Source of the DNA: Alternaria dauci
Taxonomy: Eukaryota > Ascomycota > Dothideomycetes > Pleosporales > Pleosporaceae
Direction of reading: 5' to 3'
Assembly: GCF_042100115.1 (NCBI RefSeq)
Contig: NC_091272.1
Location: 930,001 to 994,000 of the forward strand
Length of the DNA stretch: 64,000 nt
This document shows positions 12,264 to 25,490 of this stretch, one piece after another (within the stretch, counting starts at the first letter, position 1; each line of letters begins with the position of its first letter). The notes beneath the pieces were generated by a model. That model ran no database searches. It was given only the letters and a program-made list of their open reading frames with translations, and had not been told where the DNA came from. Position numbers and translations under genes: made by a program.

Positions 12264-15200
12264 AACCGCTGAAGTAGAGTTACCTGACGCTTTGTTGCGA
12301 GGACGCCTCAATTGCTGCACTATGTGAGCCATTTAACCGCCATAAACTCGGTAGACAGGCTGACCTCGTTACGAGGGAAATGGTGCTCTCAAGCATGCAC
12401 TCCGTGAACCATCATCCGGAGCATTGTCGGAGTTCCTGTCACATATTCATCCCTTTTCCCCCATGTATGTGAAGAATATCTGGCATGTGGCGGTGCATTC
12501 ATGTTTAGTATCTAAACCAACATCGTACGTTTCCCTTTTGGTACTATCAATACCTTGGTTCCGCGCTCCACACATGCACGCACGCCTCCGGCCCACACTG
12601 CATCCCGCGCAACACATCATCCACAAGCCAGGTTTTGGGTCAGGATAACCCGGCTTTCCCCCAGCCCCTCCGGTCCTATTCCGTCAGTGCAGTATCCCAA
12701 ATGAACAAATGACCCGAGTATCGGAGCCACTGCTCCGAAGAGAGCCATGGGGGTACATTTGGGACATCGGAAAGGAAGTACAAAAAAGAGGCCTTATCGC
12801 GGAGGCAGTATTGGGAGTGCACGTGCGCGGGGGTGAAGGATTTCAAGGGCAGCGTTACCATGTACAATAACATGACCTGATATGAGCATGGGGATCTTCC
12901 CGTCCTGGCGCTTCCGCCGAGGGAATCTGACAACAACGCGATCAAAGCATCCATACAAGCACATGGGTAGCAGGCAACTTCCGGCCAAAGCTAAATATCT
13001 CCAAGAGCTGAAGAAAAAGCAGAAGGATGTGATGCTCAACAACCAGCCCCCCATGTTCATCTTCGGATGTCGAACAAAGAACCTTGGAAAAAGTAAGACG
13101 ATGCATGAGAATAGTACCGTGTGTATCCCGAAGATCCGAATGGGACTGCCGGATGGAGCCACACCCTGGGGGCGCCGTCAAAACAAGTACCGTGCAGGTG
13201 ACTACCTTGAGCATACCCTTGCAAGACGCACCCTAAGATTGTAAGATGCACGTCGTGCTAATGCAGACGCATCAACGTGGCTCCTGTAGGTACACTCAGA
13301 CTTCACAGAATCGCTCTTCCAATCCGCCCAACCGGCAGTATTCCAGGTGCGTCAGCGGCTGATGGCGCATGACAGCTTTCTCCAGGCCACTGATTCGTTG
13401 TCGTTCGTAAACGAAATGACCCCACGATCCTAATTGCAACGCTTTCATTCGAGGGATATTAGGTGTTGCCATTTTTGCCGGAGGATGCGATCGCGATTGC
13501 GCGCGTAGCCTTGCCAATGCAGCGCGGCGGGTGGGAGATCTGAAGCTGCTCAAGTGCTGACTGCCTGCTGGGCTTGCTTACAGGTACCGGGCTGCGGGAA
13601 GCGAGCTGTGGGGACACCGCCGAAATGTGCTGGATCTCCAGCAAGTGCACGCTTGGTCTGTCAAACTTGAAACACTTTGCCGGATGATCAGGGACAGCCT
13701 TTTCTGACCGCATGTATGAAGTCATCATGGAGCAACGGTTCAATCGCGCGTTTTAGTAGCAACAGTCGAGGCGTTTTGGGGTCTTTGGTTCCCGCGGTAA
13801 TTTGATTTGGCGGGTGGATGCCATGAAAGCCCAGTCTACACGTGCACACCTCGTGAACCAGTAGCGAACAGGGGAGCTGAAATTGCTGATCCCGCTGTTT
13901 TTTTCATGCAGAATCTGATCCTGATCCGATGACTTCATTATGCATAATAGAATCACATACCATGTCGCAATACACGGGGCTTTTCTCTCAGATTTGCATT
14001 GTTTGCGGTCCGATAATACGGCCGCTTTTTGTGAAAGACATGGTACGTTGGGGGATATCGGGGTCGGGCGGGATTTGGATCTGGGATTAGTAGTCTTCCC
14101 GACGCCTTAGTCTGTTGATGCGTACCAAACCTACACCATCATTTCTTAGTCGCCGTCTACGAGAATCCAATGATACCTTCTAAAATGGCTCAAGTGCGTC
14201 CGTCTCCTAAAGCTAGACGGTCTTTCGGACCTATGTTCAAACTGCCACAGATCGCAGTATCTACTCTCGACGTAACGGCAATGACAATTAATACCCTAGT
14301 CCGCTTGACGCCCAGGTGGGGTTTACCGTAATGCATCCAGTGCGAACACTAGATGCTGGAATGGGCCCATCTGGAGCACCCTTCTACCGCCGTTTCAGCA
14401 TCGTGGCTGTGCACAATTTGCTGTTTCTTCTGAGTCGTCGGAGGCGTTCCGTCTGGTGTCCGCGCTGCGAAGTCAGATTAAGCAAAAGGACATATGTGTC
14501 CATCATGGGCTAGGATCTGCAAACTACGGCTGATGTCCTTACCCTATGGCAGAAGCGGGGTACCAACAATCTAGATTGCCAGTACAATTGATATGTCGCC
14601 GAATCTTCTGGAAATGGAATCGTGCTTGTTAGAAGTGAGGCATTCTGGCATGTGAAGTGATCAACACCGTTGCGAGGGGTACGTAATGCCTATCTGTGGC
14701 GGTGCAGGCTTCCTTCGGGTTGTGTCTCGGTACACTTGCGTCAAGATGCACCATGGTGGAGTGACCGAATCGTCCCTTGTGATAGGCAGAGATAATACTC
14801 CGTAAGTCGTGAGTCACAGTTCGTCAATGTCCGCATGACATCTGCGTCAGCTGCCAGGGGGTTCTGCGCCATGTGGCACACACCAGCGCTCCCGCAGTTC
14901 GTGGCGAAGGCCAGGGTCCAGCCACACCACTCGCCACTTGCCGGTTCGCTTGAGTACACAAGATGTCGATCTCTCTGTAGATCCTACATGCTCATTGGTC
15001 GTCGTAATAACGCATCTCTGAAATAGCCTTACAAAATCACTATGATTAGAATACCTCATTCCAGCGTGGTACGTGGCCGATGGCTCGGACGGCCGTAAAG
15101 TCAGTTCCCGTCCATGTTGTACGTTTATTTCGTTTCTCCGTTGGAAAAGGGTCTTCGGGGTTCGCGATGCGTTCTGCTTCGACGTCAGAGGTGGCGAAAG

Positions 15201-16694
15201 TATCCCGAGCGAACATACTGGAGCATGTCGGCTAGCTTTCCGTCACGACCCTCCTGTTCGAGCACAATGTGAGCGACGGCAGTGCCGGAAGGCTCTCCTT
15301 ATGCATAGTCTCGGTTTGAGAGTCCATTCGTCTCCAAGAACACTCTCAAATATGCGATTTCCTTGTAATATCACACCACACTTGCATGCGCGCTTGCCTG
15401 GTGATGCACATACCGTCAACTATTCGTTCAACCCACAATCTGTAAGATGGCTTGATGTTTCATAATCTGCGATCTCGAATGAGGCAGAAATAGACCAGAT
15501 CCGATCGGTCCTTGCTCCTTCGACGCGTCCTCTGTCATTGCCAACGCATCTTACAGACCCTGCTCCCTCGGTCTGACTTATCGGTTCTCTGTATGTGTAC
15601 CATGGTCGTGATTCGTGAGTTTTTTTCTGCAGTATGACATCAAGTCTCGGACACACAATCCTTTGGGTCGGATCCATGTGTTATCGGAATCGGCTACCAT
15701 ATCCACACTTCCCGCCAGCCCCCTCAATTACTCGCGTGTCAGGGGTCCCCGCCCAAACGCTGACAGATATACCGAACACCGTGTCAACAATGTTGCAATT
15801 AGTGTTTGGACATGCGAGACCGATGGTAGTAGTCGCATAGCCCACTTGTGCATGTGGATTGATTGACGCTGGTGCAAGCCGCCCGTCGCTGCTCGAACCC
15901 CTGGTGCGAATGCTTCGCGCGTAATTTCCGGAGACAATAGCGTATCAAATGCTTGTGCACGCCAAGATACTGAAATATTATTCGATGGGGCAGGCAAGGA
16001 GCAATCTGCCGCGATGGAGACGGTCGGACGAAAGCTTTCTAGCTTTGGCGGCGGGCGGGGAATGTAATGATCATCGCTATGTCACAACGTCAGTGGGGGT
16101 GTCCGTGGTCAACGGCGCAGCTTCGGTCGGCCAGGGTAAGAACGTGGAGCTCAAGAAAATTGTACAGGGAAGAGAAGTCGAGAGATCGCAGGTGACGACA
16201 GCTTCAGAGCGAAAAGGTTTGATTAGGCTCGCAAAGGATAATGGGCATGTACACCGTAGTGAACAGAGCTGCCACCCTTGTTGTATGTAAAGGAAAATTA
16301 CAGGTTCAATGCTCCTCCCTCGTAGACGCGCGTGTGTATCTCGCTATGTGTTCGTAATAGATCGTTGCTTTGCAATCTTAGCCGCTTGAAAGGTGAAAGT
16401 AGTAATAGTATAATGGGTATCGTCGTCGCACCGGAAAGAAGAAGAAGAATAGAAAAGTATCAACAAAGGAAATGCAGCAAGCGCTTCGGTCGAACGCGTG
16501 GTATCTCCAAAGGCACTGAACGCCAAACAGTAGGACCAAATCAAGTGGTGTTGATTTAGAACGACCCTTGGACAATAATGCAAGGCTCCAAAGGTACGGG
16601 TAGTATGAGGTCGTGACAATCGGTAAATTACCGAGAAACTGGGTATCAAAGATGAAGGAACGGCGTCTCGAAGGCGAGCGATAGGCATAAAAGC
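12264..16694. other. 4.4-kb gene-poor interval
   Basis: No frame here has a recognisable domain, a convincing start or splice structure that extends it. The longest ATG frame (12882-13244, 120 aa, basic) is overlapped by an equally long antisense frame. Base composition looks mixed rather than strongly AT-rich, and I see no transposase, reverse transcriptase or long terminal repeat. The last 400 bp are probably the 3' UTR of the CP2 factor. Confidence 0.5.
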
Positions 16695-19399
16695 CTAGAA
16701 GAGAAGACGGAGTTCGTAACCGGTCGAGTGAACGTTTTCCGTAACGCTGATGTCGCCATCAACTTGAATGTCGGTGGGACCCGCATCCCATTCGCGTTTC
16801 ATGGAGTGCACTGGCGGTGTGCCAATCTCATGGAATTCGGCTGTCATGTCCTGTTGCTCGGGGATCCTGTTGACTGCATCGTCGTCCATCAGAATCTGAA
16901 GTCCTTTTTGATTGACGCGGATGGTCCGCGTGACCTTAGTTGGCTCGATCTTGATCTTCATTGCAATGCTAGTGACCAACTCCTTCACAGTGCGCTCCAT
17001 CAAATACACGGCGCGGAAGTAATTATCGTCGGGTTGCCGACCGGCGACGCGCGGTTGGACGAAGAAGCAGGCGACAGGCTTTAGCATAGGCTCTGGAGGC
17101 GGCTGGTAAGTTTGATCGACCCCGAGGGCTTCAATCCATCCAGAAAGCGCGTGGTCATCCGAATATGGCCGTTGAACTTTTGTCGGGACGTCTGCGCCGC
17201 CTTGAACGCTGGTCATGCCCTTGAGGTCACCTGTGGCTGTTTGTGACATGTTGCGCCATTCGTTCGAGGACATGCGCGATGGTGGCTGGTAGGGCGCCGG
17301 ACGCTGGAAGGACGTGGTTCTGCGCTTCTCCGAGTGGAGGGATTGAGAGCTGGGAGTTGGAGATACAACAGAGGATGTTCCTGTTTGCGACTCTGTAGCT
17401 TCCCACATGGGCGCATCCACGTTTGTGTCGATCTTGGAGAGTTCTTGAGGGGAAGCTCCTAGGATCACTGGGTGAAGATCCGGGTCATCCTGCTCCTCTC
17501 CCTTGAGGTAAAGAACACTGACAGGCCTAGTGGAACTAAACATGTCCTGGAGTGATGCCAGTTTGATGTGAAGGTCTTCTTCAGCAGGTGCACGACCTCC
17601 TTGGTTGTCGCTCGCAGAAGACATGGACCAGGTCCGCTTGTGCTTAGGCACCTTTCCGGGCCGTTGGCTGGCACTGCCCTTGGAAATTGATCCACTGCGT
17701 TTCCGCTTACCGAAGTCCTTCATGCCAGACTCGACCTGAGCAATCTGTTGCTTCAGCTTGTCAATGGTCTTCTTCACATGGGCGACGTCGTTGGACAGTT
17801 TTCGCTCAGCACCGTGGTCGCGGAAGAGCTTGACTTTGCAGTAGCAAAGCTCAGCATCTGGTCTTTGGGTCGATGATCCGGTAGCTTCCGTAACCATCTC
17901 GGTCTTCGCGCATAACCGGACGGGAATGCCTTTGACGCCCTTGGAGTGACTGAAATCGGTAGAGAGGAAGTTGAAGCGCACAGCCAAGGAGCACTCGGGC
18001 GAGGAGTTGTGCGTTGGTGTCCATACAACGACAAACCCATCAAAGGAGGAAGATTCAAGTTCAACTCTGGGACGTCCTTGAATCTCACCGCCGCTGACTT
18101 GGCTCGGGTCCACGAATTCAACTGCCTGAAGTCTTCCACCACGCTGGTGCGCCTCATTAGTTCCGCGGCCCTCTTTCCACAGTTGCCAGCAAGACGCAGG
18201 TCGCTGACGCTGCTGCTCGTCTTCGAAGGAAATGCGAATGAAGGTCCTGTACTTTGTCAATGGAGATTGCGCTTGCATGGGCGCAGTGTCCACAAGAGAG
18301 ATGGAGTAGGCCTGTCCTTTGTTGAGATAGGTAACAGGAACTTCATCTGGCTGCTTGATCATGGCCGTTGGAGCATTCAAAGTAACGTGATATCGGAAGC
18401 TGGACAAGTCAGTGTATGAAAGCGGTTGGAAAGATGGGGCGACGGACTTTTGATTAGGTGGAGGGGGTGCCGGTGCGACTGCAGCTGCCATGCTGCCTTC
18501 ATATGAATGGGGTGCATAACCAATCAGAGGGGACTGCTCTTGCATCTCCACCTCTGGGACCATATTGTCCATTGGCGAATCCTCGTGGTTTTGCGCCATG
18601 TTGCCTTGGTCAAATGCAGTAGGCTGATGGGTGAACTGGTGCGGGGCAAAGGACTGGGAGTGCTGGGGCTGCATGCCAAAAGGGTTGACATTCTGGAAGT
18701 GATGCGACCCCAGCGCATGAGGGTTGAAGCCATGAAGATGGCTGGCAGGCGCGACCTGGCCGGCGTGAAGGGCACCTTCAGAGGTAGGAAGCGACAGTGG
18801 TGTTCCTAGGCCAAAGCTGAAACCGGGCGTGTGGAGGTCTCCGGCTTGGCTGTGGTAGAGCGTGTTGGTGCCGCCAGGAGTAGGCGTGTAGTAGCCAGGA
18901 GGTTGGTTTGCGAAAGAGGTGAAAGCGAAGCTGTTGGGGTCTAGCAGCGAGGGAGTGAACCTCCAGGGCTCGGTATTCCCACGCGGGGTTGGATCCTGGT
19001 CTTTGATGTCCTCATGGTCGAGCTGGCTGAAAACCATGTGGGTTAGCATAATATTCAGTGCGTTGTGTGTGCATGTTCGGCTTCGGCGCTGTTGTTGTTG
19101 TTGATGTTCGTGCCGAGTGACATGGGATGGGGGGATCTCGGAAGGACGTACCGAGAGGGGTGCGCGACATCAAGCGCATCTGCAAGAGTATGGCCCGGGG
19201 GACCTGCAAGAGAATGCGAACGCTGCTGGAGATGAGGAAAAGAGGCCTTGAAGTCCTCTAGCAGCTTTCCGTCGGGTTTTTGGGAGTTGAGTCTGCGCAT
19301 GTCAGTCGTAGGTCAGCCAAGGTACATGATGTCTTCACGCGACGCGCACAAATCACATGCGAGCTTGGGCGCGGGCGGGACGTACCTATTTCGAAACAT
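16695..19399 (-). CDS. Grainyhead/CP2-family transcription factor
   Basis: DNA-binding regulator of the CP2/Grainyhead family. In filamentous fungi its members are linked to cell-wall remodelling and conidial separation. Exons 19399-19386 (only 14 nt, MFRN plus two bases), 19292-19152 and 19026-16695 splice in phase to 828 aa. Residues about 55-260 are Pro/His/Gln-rich. The CP2 DNA-binding domain spans about 270-475 (SSFRYHVTLNAPTAMIKQPDEVPVTYLNKGQAYSI, RTFIRISFEDEQQRQRPASCW, AVRFNFLSTDFSHSKGVKGIPVRL, CYCKVKLFRDHGAERKLSND). A coiled coil and a basic patch (KRKRSGS) follow. A C-terminal ubiquitin-like or dimerisation-type region (YFRAVYLMERTVKELVTSIAMKIKI) lies at about 705-780. Upstream introns are 93 and 125 bp with good donors (GTACGT). 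Confidence 0.92.
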
Positions 19400-21584
19400 G
19401 GCATCAGGCGCTCTCACGGTACTAGGTTTTGTTTAATTCGGGTTGCATCTGGGAAGTCGATGGGGGAAGAAGAGGTGCTTGGGTTGGGGAGCCTTGGAGG
19501 AGCAGACTATGGGTTGATGAAACGGAGAGCAGCTGCCACGAGAAAGTCGAGCCTGGGAGAGTCAAGCCACAGATGTCCAGGGCCGGTGGTCAGACGTCTT
19601 TTAGCTAGCGACCTGAGCATCCACAGGGCCTGACGGAATTGCAAGAGGGCCGCGCGTGGGCATGGGTGGAGCGTCGGGTCTAGGCACATGGTCCTGCTGC
19701 TCTAACGCTACAGTTTTGCGTGGCCCTAGGCGGCTTTCGATCCTCCGCCCTACTCTGTGCGCGACATGCTGCCAGACTGATCTCCCAGACTCCCTCCGTA
19801 TTGGGCTTCGCGCCCCAAAGCACACAGCCACAACCTTACGGCAGACGCGAGCCGGCCAGAAGCTCTCTGCGTCCGCATGGGGAGCTGATAGTCGCTGCAT
19901 CTGTCGCCATCCCGCACTCCAAGCGCACATCCCATGGATGCTGGATCGCGCGAACCCAGCCCGATGTTTCTCGAATCCACTCCAACTGCTACACCAGTGC
20001 GAGGAGCCCGTGCACGACTCCAGTGGCTTGGTGGATATCCCGTGCCCTTGGATGTAATTTACTCGTCAAGACAGCTTCTGCTCGCACACTATACCCCCTT
20101 TGTCGAGCAAGACTGTTGCGGCGCCTACGGTGTGCGTTGGCGCCTCGATGCGAAATGACATATGCCGGGCAGCTCCCGTTTCCACTTGTGTCCCGAGACC
20201 GCTTCCTGCCCTTGTCTCTTGCAGCTTTCCACGCGGCAGACGTCTCTACCGCTGCTCGCCCTACCTATCCAGCCCACTGCCGGCCGCCTTCCCCTGCGTA
20301 TGAGCTGCGGATCAGAGACGAGGATGCCACCCCGCCAATTCGTCAAAGTCTATCTAGCAGGCCAATCCTATTGTCGCCTGTTGGCGCCGTATCGCTTGCG
20401 CTTACTCGGAATACCTAATTCTTAACGTGATTTTACCATCTGTCAAGCCGAGATTAAGGAGTGGTTAGCGGGCGTTATCCCGAGAGCGAGTCTATCCACC
20501 AACAGAACCATCCCATCAACGGCTTTCGTCATCGATCGTAAGGCGCTTGGACAGTGCATCGGGACCTGGGCTGTAAGAATGAACGTCACTGCCTTTTGCA
20601 GCAACACCAACCACAGTGCTGGCAATTGCATGGAATGCCTGTGGCTGCATGGCCACTCGCGAGGCTGTGGAATTGTCCTCCGGTGGGAATCCAATGAGGC
20701 AGCGATCCTTGTGTAAAAATAAGTGTGGCAACAGTTACATGCGGTGATCGACACCGCGAACTCTTAACGAATCGTATGCCTCACGCATTATCATGTGGAA
20801 GAAACCTTTTCGTCAACTCGGCAATGATCGGCCAACTGTGGCACAACGTTGGCACTCGCCACATCCAACGCCACAGTTTGCTGATCAGACCTACTAACAG
20901 AGCAGATACCGACGAGACGCGTAGACATGCAGCATAGAAGGAGCTGGAAACGGCTCGTTCATGACTAGATGTTGCGGTTAGCCTCGCAGAATGCCAGAGT
21001 TCAGCCCAGAAGCGCAGTACTCTGGCGTAGTGTCAGCATCCGTGTCTCCTGAGCAATGCATTGGCCGTAGTGAGATGGAGTTAGGTCACCTCTGTATAAC
21101 CGCGACCGGATAGGGTCCAACTTGAACGCCGCCTGGTCATTGTGGCAGTGTGTAACGGGAAGGGACGGGGAGCAATCGCGATGTCTGATGTGAGCTGCCA
21201 GTTTAGCCACAGGTCTTCATCTCGCTAACTGGCACGACTAATCTTGGTTGTTGCGCGAAGGGGACTGCAATCTTAGGGTGACACACTTGGTATCATAAAG
21301 ACTCCTAGTCTATGTGATTTTTACCTACACACGTTACGATGGCCGCATATAACTGTTCTCTGGTCCACGGGTGCTCGGTCAAGGCCGAAATCTGGTGTGA
21401 TGACAAAAGAAATGAAGAAAGCATTTGCAGCCAGGTCTTCCAATGGTGACACAAGTATCACTTCTGACCTTGGCGAGTAGAGAGGGGAAGGTCGCATCTT
21501 GTCTCACGGTCGAATCAACCTCAAACTGATGTGCTGAATAACCGGCATGAAACACCAATCGCAGGTAGAAGAGACGTCCACTTA
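19400..21584. other. 2.2-kb interval without supported genes
   Basis: A 232-codon ATG frame at 19720-20418 is Arg/Ser/Ala/Pro-rich and lacks any family resemblance. It is matched by comparable frames on the other strand, so I treat it as chance. The first few hundred bases are likely the promoter and leader of the CP2 factor, and the last bases the 3' UTR of the next gene. Confidence 0.5.
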
Positions 21585-23719
21585 TCAACTCGATGACGTT
21601 CTCTTAGAGTCATCATGCACCAGCCTGACCGACCCTTCTGAGTTGTTTGTTCGCGATAGGGATGGTCCTGGACTGCTTGTCTCTGACGATGAGGCTTGAC
21701 TTGCATCACTAGCAGCCCTCGCTGCTGCGACAGCCATGGTACTGTTACGCAGTCTTGTTCCACTGGCATGATCTCTTGTTGCTGTTGAGGAGTCCGACGC
21801 ACGTAAGTCGTCAATCGAAGTATGTCTGTTCTGGAGTTCGGGTCGAGTATTGCCACTTGTGTGTTCGCGGAATGCCGTGATAACGCTAGAACGAGACTCG
21901 CGACGACTATCCTGAGGTCTAGCATAGACTGACTGGAGGCTTGATGCAGAACCCTCTTGACGACTGCGACCCATTGTTTGGACAGGACTGGGAATCTTCG
22001 ACGGCTTAGCAAAATCTCCACCCAGCGTTTGAGACGATGAAGTAGACCTGATTGATTGCGAATCAAGCGCAGGGCGCTCAGCACGCATCAAGAGTGGAGT
22101 GTCCGAATCGTCCGACTCGCTCTCATTGGTCTCACTGTCAAGCGCTCCAAACTCCTCGGTGAGTGCTTCGAGCTGATCCGCCCCAGGCTCAAAAGAAAAC
22201 TGACGACGATGTTTCTGTGGAGTGTTGAGCTGTGGCTGCGACTGAAACCTCCGCAAATTATGCCGTGGTGCAAGAGACGGATCGGGGCATTGTTGTTGTT
22301 CAATCTTTGAGCCTTTTCCTTGCTGGGACGGTCGTACGTCTTGTTCCTCGACACCTTCTGTTGTTCTCTCTACTGGTCTATTCTGTAAGAAGAGCATCAT
22401 GAGATCGTGATTGAAGCTGTTGGTATCTAGACCTCGACGTCTTGCAACAAGTGTGCCCAGTTCGCGAAGAGCAACAAGCGCTTCGCATTCGGTCGCTGGT
22501 TCCATGCCAGTGTGCTCAAGAATGGCCATCTCGTCAGGCAAAGGGTCACCAGACCCTGCTGAGAAACCAGAAGCTACAGAGCTAGTAAAGGACCGCGAGG
22601 TTTTCGTCTTGTAATTGGCGACAAGGTTGAGCTCGCTCTGGACTTTGCGCGACAGTGTTAACTTGTGGTTGACCTCGGGCGGAGTTCCCACTATCAGCTT
22701 CGTCCCGTCATGGGCAAACTGTTTTGAGAGGACAACCATCTTTCCAGATGGGGATAGTGGTCGACTCAAAAGCGCTGAACGGGGTCAGTAACGCCACGCA
22801 TAACACCATGATATCGAGTACTAACCTCTCTGGCTCCTTATTTTGATCTCTCGGTCGAGTTGGGCATGTGAAAGGAGGTCGTAAGCTGGAGGCAGACTGT
22901 CGTACGAGATGGTCTTCCTATGACGTCGCACTACGCTGTCTTGACGAGCTTGCACAAGCCTCCTCTGTGTCAGCAAAGAAAGAGCATAGATTTGGAGGTT
23001 ACTGACCCTGTCATACCGCTCGTTCCACGAGCTATGAGCAGCTCAAGTCGCCGTATCTCCGCACTATAGCAATCTTTTGAGCGATTCCAGCGTTCTTCAG
23101 CCATTCTCCAGTCCTTGAGGGTCTCCTCCATCATTTTACCAAGACTCTCTTTCTGCTCCCGGACCTTGCGATAGTCCTCGAACACCCGGAACAGGCCGCT
23201 GTTATGTTCCATTGGTATTGGCTGATGTGTGTTTACCATGTGCGATCGAACAGACTGAACCACTTCGAGCGGATCTATATAAGGTTGCAAGGACTGCGGT
23301 GCATCTTCACCCCAAGGCGTAGAGAAGGCGAACTCGGGCTCTTTGGTTGTGTCTATGAAGTTGGCGAAAAGCGAAGTGTATCGTGCGAGCTTCGGCTTGG
23401 AGTCTCGACGTGGCGTTGGAGTATCTGAACGCTCGCTTCGGGTATCGTCTGCATCGTCGGTGGCAGGTGTCTGCGGTCTGCTGCCTTGACGTGTTTTTCG
23501 CCAACTGAGCTGAAGGCGGTGATCGTTCAAATCTTCGAAGGATTTGGAGTAGTCGGTGTCGATCTTGAAAGGAGTCAGGGTTTTTGGTGGCTTCTTCGGC
23601 TGCTTGCTGTGGCCTAGTCGCCAGCTCTTGTCGGGCATGTTCTCGTCGGCTTTCGCACGCTCTCTCGCCAGGTGGGTAGCTACAGAGAGCCCCGGAAGCT
23701 GAGCCACGTACATATCCAT
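21585..23719 (-). CDS. Unrecognised Ser-rich fungal protein with central coiled coil
   Basis: Exons 23719-23007, 22962-22826 and 22774-21585 splice to 679 aa with consistent phase. Starting at the ATG before DMYVAQLPGLSV, the N-terminal 90 residues contain a basic Lys/Pro-rich stretch (HSKQPKKPPKTLTPFKI). A more ordered part follows (LARYTSLFANFIDTTKEPEFAFSTPWGEDAPQSLQPYIDPLEVVQSV), then a coiled coil (RVFEDYRKVREQKESLGKMMEETLKDWRMAEERW). The middle has a helix beginning RRLVQARQDSVVRRHRKTISYDSLPPAYDLLSHAQLDREI. The last 300 residues are Ser/Thr/Arg-rich and probably disordered. The layout hints at a cytoskeleton- or signalling-linked protein, but I recognise no family. The exon 1/2 border could shift by a few bases. 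Confidence 0.8.
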
Positions 23720-24354
23720 GGTTTCTGTGGGCCGCAATTGCCAACTTTGTAAAGTTATGGGGAGCAGCTGTCGAATACAAAGGTACGTGAAAAGTCAGGA
23801 AGGCGCTATCCCTTGCGAGCTCTCACCTTCACTTGCGATTTCCAGCAGCGCGCTGTCACCTCTAATTACCGCTACACGTGACTCATATCCCATCGTCAAC
23901 TCGCCGTATGGCGGGCATGTCTGATTTTCTGTTTTGATATGTGTAAACACTCACTCTTTCCGCAGACACCTTCAGCCTCTATGGACATGCTCGATATCAG
24001 AACTATATTTGACATCGACTGTATCGAACTCGGAATCTATCCGAGCACGGTCAGACCTTACGTGAGTACTAATAGCCTGATCTTTTTGTGTCATCTGGAG
24101 TATACAACAAATACTATGCGACGGTGAATTCGTCTGGCCACCTGGGCTTGACAGAAGAAGAAAGATGCAAATCACTCACGGCCTTTCCAAAGTGGGCACA
24201 ACAACAACCTCTTCGCCTTACGAGAGCCGCCAGGTACACCGACAGACAAGTAGCGCTATCCAAGCTTTCGGTTCTCCAGGAAACATGGCTCTTTCTCTGC
24301 CAGAGTACTGGTTAGATATTGAACACTTTTAGTTCAATTAATGTTGTTTTCTTT

Positions 24355-24590
24355 GACGAGTATGTGTAGCCCAATGATTATCGCGATACAATAGCGTCTA
24401 CCAGGAGACTCAAAAGCGACTTTACACTCTCGTGGACGAGTATGTGTACGTCCTCGCACGTGCATCCCCACATTTTCATGACATCAATTGCCCAGCGAAG
24501 TCATTCAAGGGAAAAATCGAGCGCGCACCTTAACCCAACGATCATCGCCATGCAAGACCTCCAGGAGACTCAAAGGCGGCTATACACACG
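24355..24590. repeat. Imperfect direct repeats (two overlapping families)
   Basis: A unit of about 60 bp at 24370-24430 recurs at 24534-24590. Both copies contain CCAGGAGACTCAAA, and many differences are C/T or G/A transitions (for example CCAATGATTATCGC against CCAACGATCATCGC). In addition GACGAGTATGTGTA occurs at 24355-24368 and 24435-24448. In one frame both copies encode QETQ[KR]RLYT, so they may be remnants of a duplicated coding segment. The transition bias would suit repeat-induced point mutation, but the copies are too short to establish that. Confidence 0.5.
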
Positions 24591-25484
24591 CGCGATGGGC
24601 CAGCCTAGTTGTATTCGGCCTTCTGTCATTCCTCCATGAAATCATGGATTCATCGTCCACATCTGGGCAGTGTCTTCGCCACCTGCCTTGTGCCGGACCA
24701 CATGTGGGATGTGCGGGGTCACCAACCCCATCTCAACCTGTGTCTAATTATACAACTTGACACCATATGTGCAACTATTTTACACAACCCGACCTTATAC
24801 ATCAGCCTCTATTTGTCCATCGGTATTGCAGAGTGTGTTGTGACTGCAAGCATCGCATTGTGTTCTCCGAGACCGCTGCCAAGGAAGGTGCTTTTCCGAG
24901 TTTCGGCTGGGTTTGAGTACCGTTTCATCGCACTCTGACCGCAATGTATCACGGTGCTTATACGGGACTACATGGGCTCAATGGATGCGTTCGTTAAAAA
25001 GGGATAGAATAACGACGGGGCAGGCAGGGTGCTGACCTGAGGACATCAAAGTCTGTCGACGGCATCCGCATCATGATGCGAGCAACTCAACCTGACAAGC
25101 CTGAAGTGGTCCACAGTTATACCCAAAACTTTTGCATCGTCACCACGGTCCCCATAAAACCCCACATACATAAGCCGCGCGTCTCCCATTGTTCGGGAAA
25201 TCATCGACACATCTCCGACAGCTTTGACACGCCTCAGCGCCGCGCCTCCCCGGCCGTGCCCTTCCCGTAGAACGACAACGCTCCACTACCCGCCGTCGTT
25301 ATGGAGCAGATCGTACTCCTTTCGCTGATGCAGTACCAAGGCACAAGCAGGAAAGTCTAGACTCCGGTTTCAGCCTTGTCAGTACGAGGCAGCAAGTAAG
25401 GTACCGAGACAACTCTGGGATGGCAACGGCGCCTGATGACGACGACGACAGTGTATTTGTGTGCTTGAGGTGATGCTGGTGCTT

Positions 25485-25490
25485 GGTATA
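25485..25490 (+). promoter_or_regulatory. TATA-like element upstream of secreted-peptide gene
   Basis: TATAAG about 205 bp before the ATG of the peptide gene, followed by a CT-rich tract with repeated CAAGTCAA-type words. The distance suits a core promoter with a 150-200 nt leader. The motif is short, so this is weak evidence. Confidence 0.3.

Noticed and set aside
12794..13244. Overlapping sense and antisense frames of about 120 codons
   Set aside because: Neither strand shows a domain or conserved feel. Mutual overlap suggests composition-driven openness rather than a gene.
15880..15915. B-box-like GGGTTCGAGCAGCG (minus strand) as a tRNA remnant
   Set aside because: No pairing T stem, A box or acceptor stem could be found around it.
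19720..20418. 232-codon frame on the plus strand
   Set aside because: Arg/Ala/Ser-rich chance-like translation, competing frames on both strands, no splice structure or family resemblance.
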